Below, piece after piece: positions 35,063 to 45,135 of a DNA stretch of 64,000 nucleotides. The position numbers and the translations under genes are program-made. Origin of the DNA: Psychrobacter sp. APC 3281. Its GTDB lineage: Bacteria > Pseudomonadota > Gammaproteobacteria > Pseudomonadales > Moraxellaceae. Every line of letters starts with the position of its first letter. The stretch's first letter is position 1. The notes beneath the pieces were generated by a model. The model searched no databases. It saw only the letters and a program-made list of their open reading frames with translations, and was not told the DNA's origin. Location: assembly GCF_030407815.1 (NCBI RefSeq), contig NZ_JASDCS010000012.1, forward strand, positions 1-64,000, given 5' to 3'.

Positions 35063-35776
35063 ATGTCTCATGTAACACGCCCTCAAGACCCTACGTTTTC
35101 ATCTCATCAATTTATTCAGCTGGCTCTAGACAACCAAGTGCTCAAATTCGGTGAGTTTGTCCTAAAGTCTGGCCGTATCAGTCCGTACTTTTTTAATGCA
35201 GGCTTGCTTGCGACTGGTGAGATGTTGTCGTTACTAGCACGTGGTTATGCAGATGCCTTAGCTGAACAAATAAGTGCAAATAATGGCGATAATGAGCAAG
35301 AGCTGGTCATCTTTGGTGCGGCTTACAAAGGTATTCCTTTTGTCGCAGCGACGGCGCAAGCGTTATGGCTACATCATGGCATCAATGCCAAATGGGGCTA
35401 TAACCGTAAAGAAGCCAAAACTCACGGCGAAGGCGGCAATTTGGTCGGTGCTGACGTAAGTGGCAAGGCCGTTTGGGTGCTCGACGATGTCATCACAGCG
35501 GGTACAGCCATGCGCGAAGTGGTCGAGATTTTAGAGCAAGCAGGCGCAAGCGTTGCTGGTATTCTCGTCGCACTTGATCGTAAAGAAAAAGGTCAAGCAG
35601 ATCACTCTGCTATTCAAGAGCTTGCCGCGACACTAGAAGTGCCCGTACGTGCATTGGTTGATATTGATGATTTGATCAGTTATTTGGCCGATGACCATGG
35701 TGCACAAAACGGCCAGCATAAAGACGCGACCCAGTTAGCCAAAATGCAACACTACCGTGAGCAGTACGGCGTATAG
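35063..35776 (+). CDS. pyrE: Orotate phosphoribosyltransferase
   Basis: A 237-residue enzyme. Family motifs are FGEFVLKSGRISPYFFNAG, FGAAYKGIPFVA, YNRKEAKTHGEGG and the PRPP-binding VWVLDDVITAGTAMRE. It joins orotate to PRPP to make OMP in pyrimidine synthesis. The ATG at 35063 is chosen because SD AGGA lies 8 bp upstream and the protein then begins near the usual place; the frame runs 25 codons further upstream into the preceding gene. A loop of about 10 residues (SANNGDNEQE) is inserted before the FGAAYKG motif. Confidence 0.96.
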   Translation: MSHVTRPQDPTFSSHQFIQLALDNQVLKFGEFVLKSGRISPYFFNAGLLATGEMLSLLARGYADALAEQISANNGDNEQELVIFGAAYKGIPFVAATAQALWLHHGINAKWGYNRKEAKTHGEGGNLVGADVSGKAVWVLDDVITAGTAMREVVEILEQAGASVAGILVALDRKEKGQADHSAIQELAATLEVPVRALVDIDDLISYLADDHGAQNGQHKDATQLAKMQHYREQYGV

Positions 35777-35841
35777 TTGGGCACTGATGTTGTTTAATAA
35801 GTTCGTTTCATATCAATAATATAACGTAAGTGAGTCTTATC

Positions 35842-36813
35842 ATGAGCCAACAAAAACAAGAAAAGTCGCTAAAAATACTCGTTATTATGGATCCGATCGA
35901 GCGGGTTAATTATAAAAAAGACACCAGTCTCGCTATGATGTGGGCCGCTCAAGACCGAGGCCATCAGCTCGGTTATTGTCAGATTCAAGACCTGTGGTTG
36001 GACCGTGGTCAGTTGATGGTTGATACGCAGCCACTGACAGTAAAGCGTGATCCTGCAGATTTCTATACGTTGGGTGACAAAGCAACAGGACCAGTGGGCG
36101 ACTATGACGTGATTTTGATGCGCAAAGATCCACCGTTTGATATGCGCTTTATCTATGCCACTTATATGCTTGACCATGCCAAAGCAGCAGGCGTGCTCGT
36201 GGTCAATGACCCACAGGCGATTCGCGACTGTAATGAGAAGTTATTTGCGACATGGTTTAGCGATCATATGAGCCCAACGATTGTGACTAGCAAACAAGCA
36301 CACATTCGTAAGTTTATCGCTGAACAGCAGGACGTCATCGTCAAGCCATTAGATGGTATGGGCGGTACGGGCATCTTCCGTTTGACTGCTGACAGCCCAA
36401 ACATCGGAGTGACGTTAGAGGTACTGACTGAGCTCGAGACTTTGCCCATTATGGCGCAGCGTTATTTGCCAGAAATCAAAGAGGGCGATAAGCGCGTATT
36501 GATCGTCGATGGAGTCGTGGTAGATTATAGTTTGGCTCGTATTCCAACGAAAGGCGAGACCCGTGGTAATCTAGCAGCTGGTGGTAGCGGCGTTGCCATG
36601 CCATTGACTGACATCGAACGCCAAGTAGCAGAAGTTGTGGCACCAATTGTCAAAGAAAAAGGCCTAATGTTCGTTGGTCTAGACTTGATCGGTGGGCGCA
36701 TCACTGAGATTAACGTTACTAGCCCAACATGCGTACGTGAGATTGATGACCAATGCGGTACAGATATCGCAACCGACTTTATCATGGCGATTGAGAATAA
36801 ATTTACTGCGTAG
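35842..36813 (+). CDS. gshB: Glutathione synthetase
   Basis: A 323-residue ATP-grasp enzyme. It begins LKILVIMDPIERVNYKKDTS, as E. coli GshB does, and has RKDPPFDMRFIYATYMLD, DVIVKPLDGMGGTGIFR (ATP-grasp loop) and the end motif GGRITEINVTSPTCVREID. It adds glycine to gamma-glutamylcysteine. The ATG at 35842 was chosen over a GTG four codons earlier. It follows pyrE by 65 bp and ends at a hairpin terminator. Confidence 0.96.
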   Translation: MSQQKQEKSLKILVIMDPIERVNYKKDTSLAMMWAAQDRGHQLGYCQIQDLWLDRGQLMVDTQPLTVKRDPADFYTLGDKATGPVGDYDVILMRKDPPFDMRFIYATYMLDHAKAAGVLVVNDPQAIRDCNEKLFATWFSDHMSPTIVTSKQAHIRKFIAEQQDVIVKPLDGMGGTGIFRLTADSPNIGVTLEVLTELETLPIMAQRYLPEIKEGDKRVLIVDGVVVDYSLARIPTKGETRGNLAAGGSGVAMPLTDIERQVAEVVAPIVKEKGLMFVGLDLIGGRITEINVTSPTCVREIDDQCGTDIATDFIMAIENKFTA

Positions 36814-36928
36814 CTTTAGCTATGTTCAGGAAAGTTTTGAGTTCAGGAATATTTTGACTACGTAAAACCCATATTTTTAGGTATTGTTAGTCATTGATTT
36901 TCCTTACCGTTTATTAGCATTACACGAC

Positions 36929-36969
36929 GCCAAGCTATGACCGATCATGGCTTGGATTTTTGTTATTTT
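36929..36969 (+). terminator. Rho-independent terminator after gshB
   Basis: A 10-bp stem CCAAGCTATG / CATGGCTTGG (one wobble) followed by ATTTTTGTTATTTTT, about 115 bp after the gshB stop. Confidence 0.75.
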
Positions 36970-37109
36970 TGCTGCATAAAGTACTGTATATAAGACAATG
37001 ATTTCCTCTATACTATGCGGGCTTTGGCTAGGTCATTATTTTTTATAATTGTCACTGCAGCAGTGAGATAAACCCTTCATATAAATAAAGTAAAGATAGG
37101 CAGGCGTTC

Positions 37110-38195
37110 ATGAAAACACCGCATATATTGATGATGGCAGCTGGTACGGGCGGGCATGTTTTTCCAGCGCTTGCAGTGAGCGATGAGTTGACCCAGCGCG
37201 GTGCGGTAATTCATTGGTTGGGAACGCCAAATGGTATGGAAAACGGCTTGGTTGAGCCGACAGGTTATCCTTTTCATGCTATTAATATGCAAGGGCTTCG
37301 TGGCAAAGGCGTTGGTCGACTATTGAAGCTACCAATGACTCTGCTATCCGCGACGATGGCAGCCGTAAAAGTGATTCGTAGTAATCAGATCGATGTGGTC
37401 GTTGGGTTCGGTGGTTATGTCACTGCACCTGGCGGTATCGCTGCGCGCATGACTAATACGCCATTGATTATCCATGAGCAAAATGCCATCGCTGGCATGA
37501 GCAACCGCTACTTATCCAAGCTATCGACCAAAACATTACAAGCGTTTGAAAATACCTTTGCCAATAGTCAGCAAGATGCCAAGCTTGAGACAGTGGGCAA
37601 TCCTGTGCGTAATGCCATTACTGGTGTCGCAGAGCCAACGGTACGCTACGATGTAAATGACAGTTCACCACTTAAACTGTTGGTAGTAGGCGGTTCACTT
37701 GGTGCTCAGGTATTAAATGATACAGTACCAAAAGCATTAGCATTACTAGATCAACCATTTGAAGTCCTACACCAGTGTGGACGCAACAATGAAGCAGCCA
37801 CACAAGCGGCTTATAGCGAGCAAAACCTAAACAACCATCAGTTTACTGTACAGCCCTTTATCAATGATATGGCTGCAGCTTATAACTGGGCAGATATCAT
37901 CGTTTGTCGCGCAGGTGCGTTGACCGTGACCGAGATTCAAAACGTCGGCATCGCCGCTATTTTTGTACCGCTACCGCATGCAGTGGATGACCATCAGACG
38001 GCCAATGCCCGCACGCTGACCTCGCATGATGCTGCAGTTTTATTGCCGCAGTCAGAGCTAACTGCCAAGAGTCTAAGTGATGAGCTTGGCGCACTCAATC
38101 GAGAGAAGTGCTTAACGATGGCAAAAAAAGGCCACGCATTGGCCAACCGTAGTGCGAGTAAACAAGTTGCTGATATCATTTGGCAAGCGCTATAG
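37110..38195 (+). CDS. murG: UDP-N-acetylglucosamine--lipid II transferase MurG
   Basis: A 361-residue GT-B glycosyltransferase. Motifs: ILMMAAGTGGHVFPALAV (G-loop 1), VVGFGGYVTAPGGIAA, LIIHEQNAIAGMSNR and VVGGSLGAQVLND, with VCRAGALTVTEI and PLPHAVDDHQTANA in the donor-binding half. It adds GlcNAc to lipid I at the inner face of the membrane. First gene of a division/cell-wall run murG-murC-ddl-ftsQ-ftsA-ftsZ-lpxC; the genes usually upstream (murE, murF, mraY, murD, ftsW) are not in the window. SD AGGCAGG. Confidence 0.97.
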   Translation: MKTPHILMMAAGTGGHVFPALAVSDELTQRGAVIHWLGTPNGMENGLVEPTGYPFHAINMQGLRGKGVGRLLKLPMTLLSATMAAVKVIRSNQIDVVVGFGGYVTAPGGIAARMTNTPLIIHEQNAIAGMSNRYLSKLSTKTLQAFENTFANSQQDAKLETVGNPVRNAITGVAEPTVRYDVNDSSPLKLLVVGGSLGAQVLNDTVPKALALLDQPFEVLHQCGRNNEAATQAAYSEQNLNNHQFTVQPFINDMAAAYNWADIIVCRAGALTVTEIQNVGIAAIFVPLPHAVDDHQTANARTLTSHDAAVLLPQSELTAKSLSDELGALNREKCLTMAKKGHALANRSASKQVADIIWQAL

Positions 38196-38261
38196 TCTGT
38201 CGCTCATACCCCTTATTTGAATTTACTAAGTTTTATTGACCTTTAATAAAGAGAGATCCTT

Positions 38262-39701
38262 ATGCCTACCTCTGCGAAAGCTCTACCTAAGCGTTTGATT
38301 GAAATACCAGAAATGCGCCGTATCCAGCATTTGCATTTCATCGGTATTGGTGGCTCAGGCATGTGTGGTATCGCTGAGGTGATGAACAATCAAGGCTATC
38401 AGGTTAGTGGTTCTGACATCGCAGAAAGCTTGGTGACTAAACGATTACAGCAGATTGGCATCGAGATATCGATAGGCCATGACTCCAAAAACATTGCCAA
38501 TGCCGATGTTATCGTTGTTTCTTCAGCGATTGATCGTAGCAATCCTGAGGTAAAAGCGGCACTTGAAGCTCGCCTGCCAGTAGTACGCCGCGCCGATATG
38601 CTTGGTGAACTAATGCGCTATCGTCATGGTATCGCGGTTGCTGGCGCGCATGGCAAAACGACAACGACCAGTTTGCTAACCACAATGATGGCAGAGGGAC
38701 AGCTAGATCCTACTTATGTCATTGGCGGTAAGTTAAATGCGTCAGGCAAAAATGCGGCATTGGGTAGTAGCCGTTTCTTGGTAGCAGAAGCTGATGAGTC
38801 TGATGCATCATTCTTGTCATTGCATCCGATGGCCGCGATTGTGACCAACATCGACCAAGACCATATGGAAACCTACGAAAACAGCTTTGATAAATTAAAA
38901 GCCGCTTATATTCAGTTTCTACAAAACATGCCGTTTTACGGTCTGGCAGTGGTTTGCGGTGATGACCCTGAACTGTATGCAATGATCGATGATATCGGTC
39001 GTCCAGTATTGACCTTTGGTCTTGAGCCGTTCAATGACGTGCAGGCTGTAGACTTGGTGACAGAAGGGACTAAGACTCACTTTACCGTATTGCGCCGTGA
39101 CCGTGACCCATTACGTCTAACGTTGAACATTCCTGGTACACATAACGTTTATAACGCGCTTGCTGCCATCACGATGGCGACCGATGAAGGCGTTGATGAT
39201 GCAGCGATTGAGCGCGCCCTGCAAAAATTTGAAGGCGTGGGTCGTCGTTTTGAGCAGCATGCTTCTGTCGATATCGATGATGGTAATGTCTTATTGATTG
39301 ATGATTATGGTCATCATCCTAAAGAAGTCGATGCGACCATCAAAGCCGCTCGTCAAAGCTTCCCTGATCGTCGTTTGGTGATGCTATTTCAGCCACATCG
39401 TTATAGCCGTACCCGTGATTGCTACGATGATTTTGTAGAAGTGCTATCGAGTGTTGATGAGCTATTATTATTAGATGTTTATTCAGCAGGTGAGAGTCCG
39501 ATTACCGGAGCTGATACCAAGTCACTAGCGCGTAGTATCCGTTTGCGCGGTGAAGTTGAACCGACTATTATTGATAAAGACAATCTAGCTCCTGTTATGC
39601 AGCGTTTGCTAAAAGCTAACGATATGCTGATTACCCAAGGCGCTGGTAATGTCGGGCAGATTGCTATCGATTTGGCTGCCAATAACCTTTATATTAAGTA
39701 A
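38262..39701 (+). CDS. murC: UDP-N-acetylmuramate--L-alanine ligase
   Basis: A 479-residue Mur ligase. It has [17 protein letters not shown] at the N-terminus, the ATP loop [28 protein letters not shown], the central [17 protein letters not shown] and a C-terminal domain with FQPHRYSRT. It adds L-alanine to UDP-MurNAc. It lies 66 bp after murG and 23 bp before ddl. The first 15 residues are a short extension. Confidence 0.97.
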   Translation: MPTSAKALPKRLIEIPEMRRIQHLHFIGIGGSGMCGIAEVMNNQGYQVSGSDIAESLVTKRLQQIGIEISIGHDSKNIANADVIVVSSAIDRSNPEVKAALEARLPVVRRADMLGELMRYRHGIAVAGAHGKTTTTSLLTTMMAEGQLDPTYVIGGKLNASGKNAALGSSRFLVAEADESDASFLSLHPMAAIVTNIDQDHMETYENSFDKLKAAYIQFLQNMPFYGLAVVCGDDPELYAMIDDIGRPVLTFGLEPFNDVQAVDLVTEGTKTHFTVLRRDRDPLRLTLNIPGTHNVYNALAAITMATDEGVDDAAIERALQKFEGVGRRFEQHASVDIDDGNVLLIDDYGHHPKEVDATIKAARQSFPDRRLVMLFQPHRYSRTRDCYDDFVEVLSSVDELLLLDVYSAGESPITGADTKSLARSIRLRGEVEPTIIDKDNLAPVMQRLLKANDMLITQGAGNVGQIAIDLAANNLYIK

Positions 39702-39724
39702 GCTAAAATTTAGGGACGATCCTC

Positions 39725-40717
39725 ATGACAACTGATAATAAAGACAATAATAGCACTCAAAATGCAGCTATCAATGATACATCTTTAGACACGACGACTC
39801 ATGCAAAAGATGCCAGTCAATTTGGCAAAGTAGCCGTTATTTATGGTGGCAGTAGCAATGAGCGCAGCGTGTCTTTGGACAGTGGTGCGGCAGTATTGCA
39901 AGCACTACAAAACCAAGGCGTTGATGCCACTCATTTTGATCCAAAGCATCAAGACATTACTGAGCTACGCAAATATGACCGCGTGTTTAATGTGTTGCAT
40001 GGTCGTGGCGGCGAAGATGGCTTGTTGCAAGGCGTATTACAGTGGTTTGATATACCGCAAACTGGTTCAGGGATTCTGGCGTCTGCACTAGGTATGGACA
40101 AAGTACGTACCAAGCAACTGTGGCAAGGTTGCGGCCTCTCAACTGCACCATTTTCATTATTGACGGCTGGTACTGACTGGCAGCAAGTGGTTAACATGTT
40201 AGGTCTGCCACTTATCATTAAACCAGTTCATGAAGGTTCAAGCATTGGCATGACCAAGGTTAATCATCTTGATGAGCTGCCTGCCGCTTATGCAACTGCA
40301 GTGGAATGTGGTGATGCGGTGATGGCTGAGCGCTGGATTACAGGTCGCGAATTTACGATTGTGATTATCGATGATGAAGCCTATCCAGTTATTCGCCTTG
40401 AGCCTGCTGATATCACTAATTTCTATGATTTTGAAGCCAAGTACAATCGCAACGATACCAGTTACTACATTCCCTGTGGATTGAGCGCTGCTGATGAAAA
40501 GCACTTGCAAGATTTAAGCCTTGCGGCATTTCGTGCAGTAGACGCAAAAGGCTGGGGGCGTATTGACGCTATGCAAGACGAAGCAGGCAATTTTTGGTTG
40601 CTTGAAATCAATACTGTACCAGGTATGACCAGTCACAGTTTGGTGCCGATGGCAGCTAAAGCTCGCGGACTAGATTTTGACGCGCTATGTTGGCATATTT
40701 TGGCACAAACGCTATAG
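39725..40717 (+). CDS. ddl: D-alanine--D-alanine ligase
   Basis: A 330-residue ATP-grasp ligase. It has VAVIYGGSSNERSVSLDSGA, VLHGRGGEDGLLQG, LIIKPVHEGSSIGMTKV and the end motif LLEINTVPGMTSHSLVPMAA. It makes D-Ala-D-Ala for peptidoglycan precursors. The first 35 residues are polar and not part of the fold (rich in Asn, Asp and Thr). It is linked to murC by a 23-bp gap; a 378-bp gap then separates it from ftsQ, so a promoter inside the cluster is likely there. Confidence 0.96.
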   Translation: MTTDNKDNNSTQNAAINDTSLDTTTHAKDASQFGKVAVIYGGSSNERSVSLDSGAAVLQALQNQGVDATHFDPKHQDITELRKYDRVFNVLHGRGGEDGLLQGVLQWFDIPQTGSGILASALGMDKVRTKQLWQGCGLSTAPFSLLTAGTDWQQVVNMLGLPLIIKPVHEGSSIGMTKVNHLDELPAAYATAVECGDAVMAERWITGREFTIVIIDDEAYPVIRLEPADITNFYDFEAKYNRNDTSYYIPCGLSAADEKHLQDLSLAAFRAVDAKGWGRIDAMQDEAGNFWLLEINTVPGMTSHSLVPMAAKARGLDFDALCWHILAQTL

Positions 40718-41094
40718 CTATCAAATCAACTAAATTAAGCAGATAGTGATGACTCTTTGTGTCACTAGAGCTGCTATACCACAGCTTCATGTAAACTTGT
40801 GTAAATTCGCTGCTGCTAATTAGTGTTTGGCTATTGTTTAACCATAAAATACGTTAATATTGTAAGAATAGGTCTATTTCGGTGATATTTATGTTTTTTT
40901 GTGAATACAGCTGATAACTTATTCATAATTTAAGAAAAATGTTACGTTTAAATCAACGTAATCGCTGTATATAAGCTATATTTTTAACAAAATTTGATAA
41001 CATATCGACTTAATAAGCTTCTGCCAAAAATACGCAGATTTATATCAATAAATAGCATGATCAGTTTTATGCAAATATAGGGACAAAGGTCGTT
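40718..41094. other. 377-bp gap inside the division cluster, with a dyad
   Basis: No gene. The region is AT-rich and holds the perfect 7-bp dyad TTACGTT-N6-AACGTAA at 40942-40961, followed by TGTATATAAG at 40966-40975, a possible extended -10-like element. It probably carries the promoter of ftsQ-ftsA. Confidence 0.5.
40942..40961. promoter_or_regulatory. Dyad TTACGTT-N6-AACGTAA upstream of ftsQ
   Basis: A perfect 7-bp inverted repeat with a 6-bp spacer, followed within 10 bp by a TATATA stretch that may be a -10. If so, the dyad would cover the -35 region. A chance origin is possible. Confidence 0.4.
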
Positions 41095-41883
41095 ATGGCT
41101 CAAACTGTCAACGAGGTAACTGACTTGATGAGTGATAAAGCCGGTCGCCCAAAATCTAAGATCCAAATACCAGCAACGGTAAAGTATCTATTTATGGTAC
41201 TGGTTTTAGGCTTGCTAGTGCTAATATTAATGATGGGCGGAAAAGCGCTGCGTGATGCACCGCCAGCAAATATTTATGTCAGCAATCAAGGTTTGTCTGC
41301 TGCTCAATATCGCTCATTGCAAGACGTGATGGAACAACAACAAGTAAGTAGCTTCTTTACTTCTGATTTGCAAGCATTGCGAGACATTACGATGGGCTTA
41401 GCTTGGGTAGACCAAGTGAGTATCTCTCGTGATTGGGAACGTGGTATTGTCGTCAACGCATTACCCAAGCAAGCAGTTGCTAATTTTGGTACAGAACGTT
41501 TGGTCGATGCAAAAGGGGCGGTGTTTGTTCCTGCTGATAGTAGAGATTTAACACAAGAGCGTTTTGCCACCTTGCAGGGTGAGATGTCTCAAGCACCAGT
41601 TATTATGCAACAAATGCAGCAAGTTAATGATTGGTATGCACCGCTTGAGATGCAGGTCGAAGATATCATTCTGTCACCGAGAATGACTTGGCTAATCCGC
41701 TTTGACAATGGGCTACGTGTGATTGTAGACAATGAAAATACGGCACAAAAACTACTGAATTTAAGCCAGTTGCTTGGCAATCAGTTAAGTACGCGTCGAG
41801 ATGACATGCAGTCTGTAGATTTACGATACAAAAATGGCTTTACCATTGCTTGGAACGTGACACAGAGTGCTGAATCAGAATAG
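41095..41883 (+). CDS. ftsQ: Cell division protein FtsQ
   Basis: A 262-residue bitopic membrane protein. Residues about 1-25 are cytoplasmic, about 28-46 the membrane segment (YLFMVLVLGLLVLILMMGG). The POTRA-like domain follows (YVSNQGLSAAQYRSLQDVME, with the WVDQVSISRDWERGIVVNAL motif), then the FtsQ beta domain. It recruits FtsB, FtsL and later divisome proteins. Its position between ddl and ftsA is the standard one and supports the call, since FtsQ sequences diverge strongly. SD AGGGAC and AAAGG lie upstream. Confidence 0.93.
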   Translation: MAQTVNEVTDLMSDKAGRPKSKIQIPATVKYLFMVLVLGLLVLILMMGGKALRDAPPANIYVSNQGLSAAQYRSLQDVMEQQQVSSFFTSDLQALRDITMGLAWVDQVSISRDWERGIVVNALPKQAVANFGTERLVDAKGAVFVPADSRDLTQERFATLQGEMSQAPVIMQQMQQVNDWYAPLEMQVEDIILSPRMTWLIRFDNGLRVIVDNENTAQKLLNLSQLLGNQLSTRRDDMQSVDLRYKNGFTIAWNVTQSAESE

Positions 41884-42047
41884 CCTAAGTAAGCACTACA
41901 TCTATGCATAACCGATGTGAGCTAATACGGTTTATTTAGTTTGAAGAAAATATGTACAACATCATAGCGTATTAGTAACGCTTTTTTTAATGATTTAATA
42001 GAAGAGCATCACTTGCTCTTCTATTTAGCGATAATTTGTCTGGTACC

Positions 42048-43340
42048 ATGAAAAATAATGAAAATCTGGTTGTTGTCCATCTAAGTGCCACGGCAGTATA
42101 TGTCGTCATAGGCAATGTTGTCTCTGCAAAAGACATTCGTATTTTGGGCGTAGGACAAGTTAAAAACAGCGATTTTTATCAAGGTCAAATAAAGCATCGT
42201 GAACGTCTGCAAGGTGCTATCAAGCAAGCCATTCAAGAAGCAGAAGACACCGCTAACTGCCGTGTGCACAGTGTTTGGTTAACCCTTGCGACCCCTGAGC
42301 TATCTAGCAAAAACAGTGCTGGAGAAGTCAAAGTAGAAGATGAAGTCGTACGTGCCAAAGACATGGTACAAGCATTGGCCAATGCAAAATCGCGTGATTT
42401 ATCATCTGACTATTATTTGATGCATTGCTGTCAGCAAGGTATCTATGTCGATGAGCAAGATTTTATGGTGGATGATGTCATCGAGATGATGGCACACAAT
42501 ATCACCGTAATGTACCACATGATGATGATGCCTGTTGCCAGCCGTCAGAATATCCAAAAACTATTGCAAAGTTGTGACGTCGGCATTGATCATATTGTTT
42601 TCGATGCAGTGACCAGTGCTGAGTACAGTTTGATGACTGAGGAACGCCAGCAAGGCGTTTGCTTAGTAGATATCGGTGCTAGCACGACCAGCATTTGTGT
42701 GTATAAAGAAAATAAGCTGATTTTTACACATTGTATAGCAACAGGTAGTCATGAAGTGACAATGGATATTTCAGCTGATTTTGGTATTTCCATGATTGAA
42801 GCTGAAAAGCTGAAGAAGTCTCATGGTACAGCTGATGTCAATAGTGTCGATCCAAGCGCCTTCTTTTTATTCAAGCCTCAAGGATCGGGTGACGAAATCA
42901 ATATTGGCATCTATAACTTGGCACGCATTATTGAGGCTCGTTACGTTCAGATATTTACTGAAGTAGCGCGTCAATTACACGAAGCAGGTTTGATAGGCTA
43001 TATCGATAAAGGAATTGTGTTGACTGGCGGCGGTAGTACGATTAAAGGTATGATACCCTTTGCCAAAAAGCTACTAAAAATGCCTGTTGTATTGACCAAT
43101 ACTCATCCTGCTATCAGTGCTTATAATCATTTCGATAATGATGAGTCGTTTAAGCTACTAAATAGTCAAGTGAATGACCGTGCTTATCAGACGGCTTTTG
43201 GTACGTTGTTATATAGCCAGAGTGAGCAATTCCGTCGTAGTGAGAAAAGTGAACCTGAAGCGATTCAAAACAATCGAGTATCAGGCGTGTTTCGGAGCGC
43301 GGGTCAACGGTTTGCAAATGTTTTAAAGAAAATACTATAG
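42048..43340 (+). CDS. ftsA: Cell division protein FtsA
   Basis: A 430-residue actin-like protein. It has the phosphate-1 region VVVHLSATAVYVVIGNV, the SHI-type 1C subdomain, the phosphate-2 region GVCLVDIGASTTSICV, GIVLTGGGSTIKGM in subdomain 2B, and a C-terminal amphipathic helix (RFANVLKKIL) for membrane attachment. It tethers FtsZ to the membrane. ATG at 42048 is taken as start; a TTG four codons earlier is in frame. The ribosome binding site is weak. It sits 164 bp after ftsQ. Confidence 0.95.
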   Translation: MKNNENLVVVHLSATAVYVVIGNVVSAKDIRILGVGQVKNSDFYQGQIKHRERLQGAIKQAIQEAEDTANCRVHSVWLTLATPELSSKNSAGEVKVEDEVVRAKDMVQALANAKSRDLSSDYYLMHCCQQGIYVDEQDFMVDDVIEMMAHNITVMYHMMMMPVASRQNIQKLLQSCDVGIDHIVFDAVTSAEYSLMTEERQQGVCLVDIGASTTSICVYKENKLIFTHCIATGSHEVTMDISADFGISMIEAEKLKKSHGTADVNSVDPSAFFLFKPQGSGDEINIGIYNLARIIEARYVQIFTEVARQLHEAGLIGYIDKGIVLTGGGSTIKGMIPFAKKLLKMPVVLTNTHPAISAYNHFDNDESFKLLNSQVNDRAYQTAFGTLLYSQSEQFRRSEKSEPEAIQNNRVSGVFRSAGQRFANVLKKIL

Positions 43341-43605
43341 ACCTGTTTAATATCGTATCTGGAGCATCTATACATTATGGAATACCTCTAAGTTGATTAA
43401 GCAAAAAATAAAGTAACATTGCGAATAAATTAGTTTTAAAAATAAAGTAGTAAGTAATAATGACATATTATTGTCTATACTGATCGATTTTAGCCATACC
43501 CTGTTTTATTTAAATACATTTATATATAGTATGTCGATAGCGCGCCACATTAGTGCGTTACTATGTATCGACTTACACGCTATCTGCAACTGGAGAATCT
43601 TTTTT

Positions 43606-44811
43606 ATGTCAAAATACACCATGCCAGATGATAATCAGCTTCAAAACAATGGCCAAGCAAGCTTCACTGTATTCGGTGTTGGTGGCGGCGGCGGTAATGC
43701 AGTTGAACATATGGTACAGCAAGGCATCAGAGGTGTAACGTTCGTTTGTGCCAATACAGATAAACAAGCGCTAGATCGTCTTACTGCACCGCACAAACTG
43801 CAATTAGGTGCAAAAACGAACCGTGGTCTAGGGGCAGGCGCAAATCCAGAAGTGGGTCGTGAAGCAGCAGAGAGCGAAGAAGAAGCGATTCGCGCATTGC
43901 TTGAGCACTCAGATATGGTATTTATCACTGCTGGTATGGGCGGCGGTACTGGTACAGGCGCAGCGCCAGTTGTTGCTCGTATTGCGAAAGAAATGGAAGT
44001 ACTAACAGTTGCGGTTGTGACTACGCCATTCAAATTCGAAGGTGGTAAGCGTATCAAAGCTGCTAAAGCAGGTATTGAGCAGTTGACTAACTTTGTTGAT
44101 TCAATTATCACGATTCCAAATGATAAGTTGATGAGTGTATACGGCAACATCTCTATGCAAGATGCTTTCAAAAAAGCGGATGATGTATTGCTGCATGCCG
44201 TTCAAGGTATTGCGGAAACCATCGCTAGCGAAGGTATGATCAATATTGACTTTAACGATATCCGTACGGCGATGACTGCTAAAGGTCATGCGATGATGGG
44301 TATTGGCCGTGCCAGCGGTGATGATCGTGCGCGTCAAGCAACTGAAAAAGCCATCAGATCACCACTACTTGATGATTTGCGTTTAGAAAATGCAAAAGGT
44401 CTACTGGTTAACGTTATTTCTTCAGAGTCATTATCACTAGATGAAATGAGCAAAATCAGTGCAATAGTCGAAGAAATTACTGATATTGATGACGCTCATA
44501 TTTTCTACGGTTCTGTGATTGATGAAAAAATGGGTGACGACTTACATGTAACTGTCATCGCAACTGGCTTAACGTTAGACGAAAATGCAGGTCAAGAGCC
44601 AGAAGTAGTAGAGCAGCCAGTACCTTCTGTTAATAGCACGCAACCTGTCGATCCTAACGTGCATACCAGCGCTTTAAACAGTCAGAAGCAGTCACAAGCT
44701 CAGCAGTATCAAGATACCGTTGCACGTCCTAGCGCAAGCGCACCTCAAGAGCAGCCTAAGACTAAAACAAACAGTATCCAAGACTATTTAAAGCGTCAAC
44801 AGAATAAATAG
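43606..44811 (+). CDS. ftsZ: Cell division protein FtsZ
   Basis: A 401-residue tubulin-like GTPase. Motifs: FTVFGVGGGGGNAVEHMV, CANTDKQAL, GAGANPEVGREAAE, MGGGTGTGAAPVVARIA (GTP-binding), the catalytic INIDFNDIRTAMTAKG, and a variable linker before the C-terminal SIQDYLKRQQNK peptide that binds FtsA and others. It polymerises into the Z-ring. ATG at 43606 is chosen because TGGAGA lies 9 bp upstream; the frame extends 45 codons earlier. A 265-bp gap before it probably contains ftsZ's own promoter. Terminator after it. Confidence 0.97.
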   Translation: MSKYTMPDDNQLQNNGQASFTVFGVGGGGGNAVEHMVQQGIRGVTFVCANTDKQALDRLTAPHKLQLGAKTNRGLGAGANPEVGREAAESEEEAIRALLEHSDMVFITAGMGGGTGTGAAPVVARIAKEMEVLTVAVVTTPFKFEGGKRIKAAKAGIEQLTNFVDSIITIPNDKLMSVYGNISMQDAFKKADDVLLHAVQGIAETIASEGMINIDFNDIRTAMTAKGHAMMGIGRASGDDRARQATEKAIRSPLLDDLRLENAKGLLVNVISSESLSLDEMSKISAIVEEITDIDDAHIFYGSVIDEKMGDDLHVTVIATGLTLDENAGQEPEVVEQPVPSVNSTQPVDPNVHTSALNSQKQSQAQQYQDTVARPSASAPQEQPKTKTNSIQDYLKRQQNK

Positions 44812-44841
44812 TACTTCTAATTTACTGTGAGTAAGAAAAAG

Positions 44842-44867
44842 CCAGCGTTTTAACGCTGGTTTTTTTG
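44842..44867 (+). terminator. Rho-independent terminator after ftsZ
   Basis: Stem CCAGCG(TT) / (AA)CGCTGG followed by T7; lpxC therefore probably has its own promoter in the next 270 bp. Confidence 0.8.
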
Positions 44868-45135
44868 TGGTTAAGGAAAAATGAAACGTCTTGTATAAGA
44901 AAAATTATGACAATTTTCTATGTAATCTATATGTATATGATTGTCGAAACGTATATGAGCCTCGTTGTTTTATAGCATTAGGTAGGCCATATAAAGTAAA
45001 AATCAGCAATAGAATATTGACGATAAGTGTTATCAATCAAGGAGATAAGAAAATTAGCGCTTTTTATATATAGCGAATAAGGGGTCGGTAATGGTACACT
45101 ATGTCAATTGTAACAAAATATGTGAGAAGACAACC

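Noticed and set aside
43641-44171. A 176-codon open frame antisense to ftsZ
   Set aside because: It lies wholly inside the conserved ftsZ frame, is rich in Pro/Ser/Thr as expected for a reverse reading of Gly/Ala-rich code, and has no family match.
44891-45073. A 60-codon frame between ftsZ and lpxC
   Set aside because: AT-rich, no ribosome binding site, odd composition (many Tyr/Asn/Arg); it lies where the lpxC promoter is expected.
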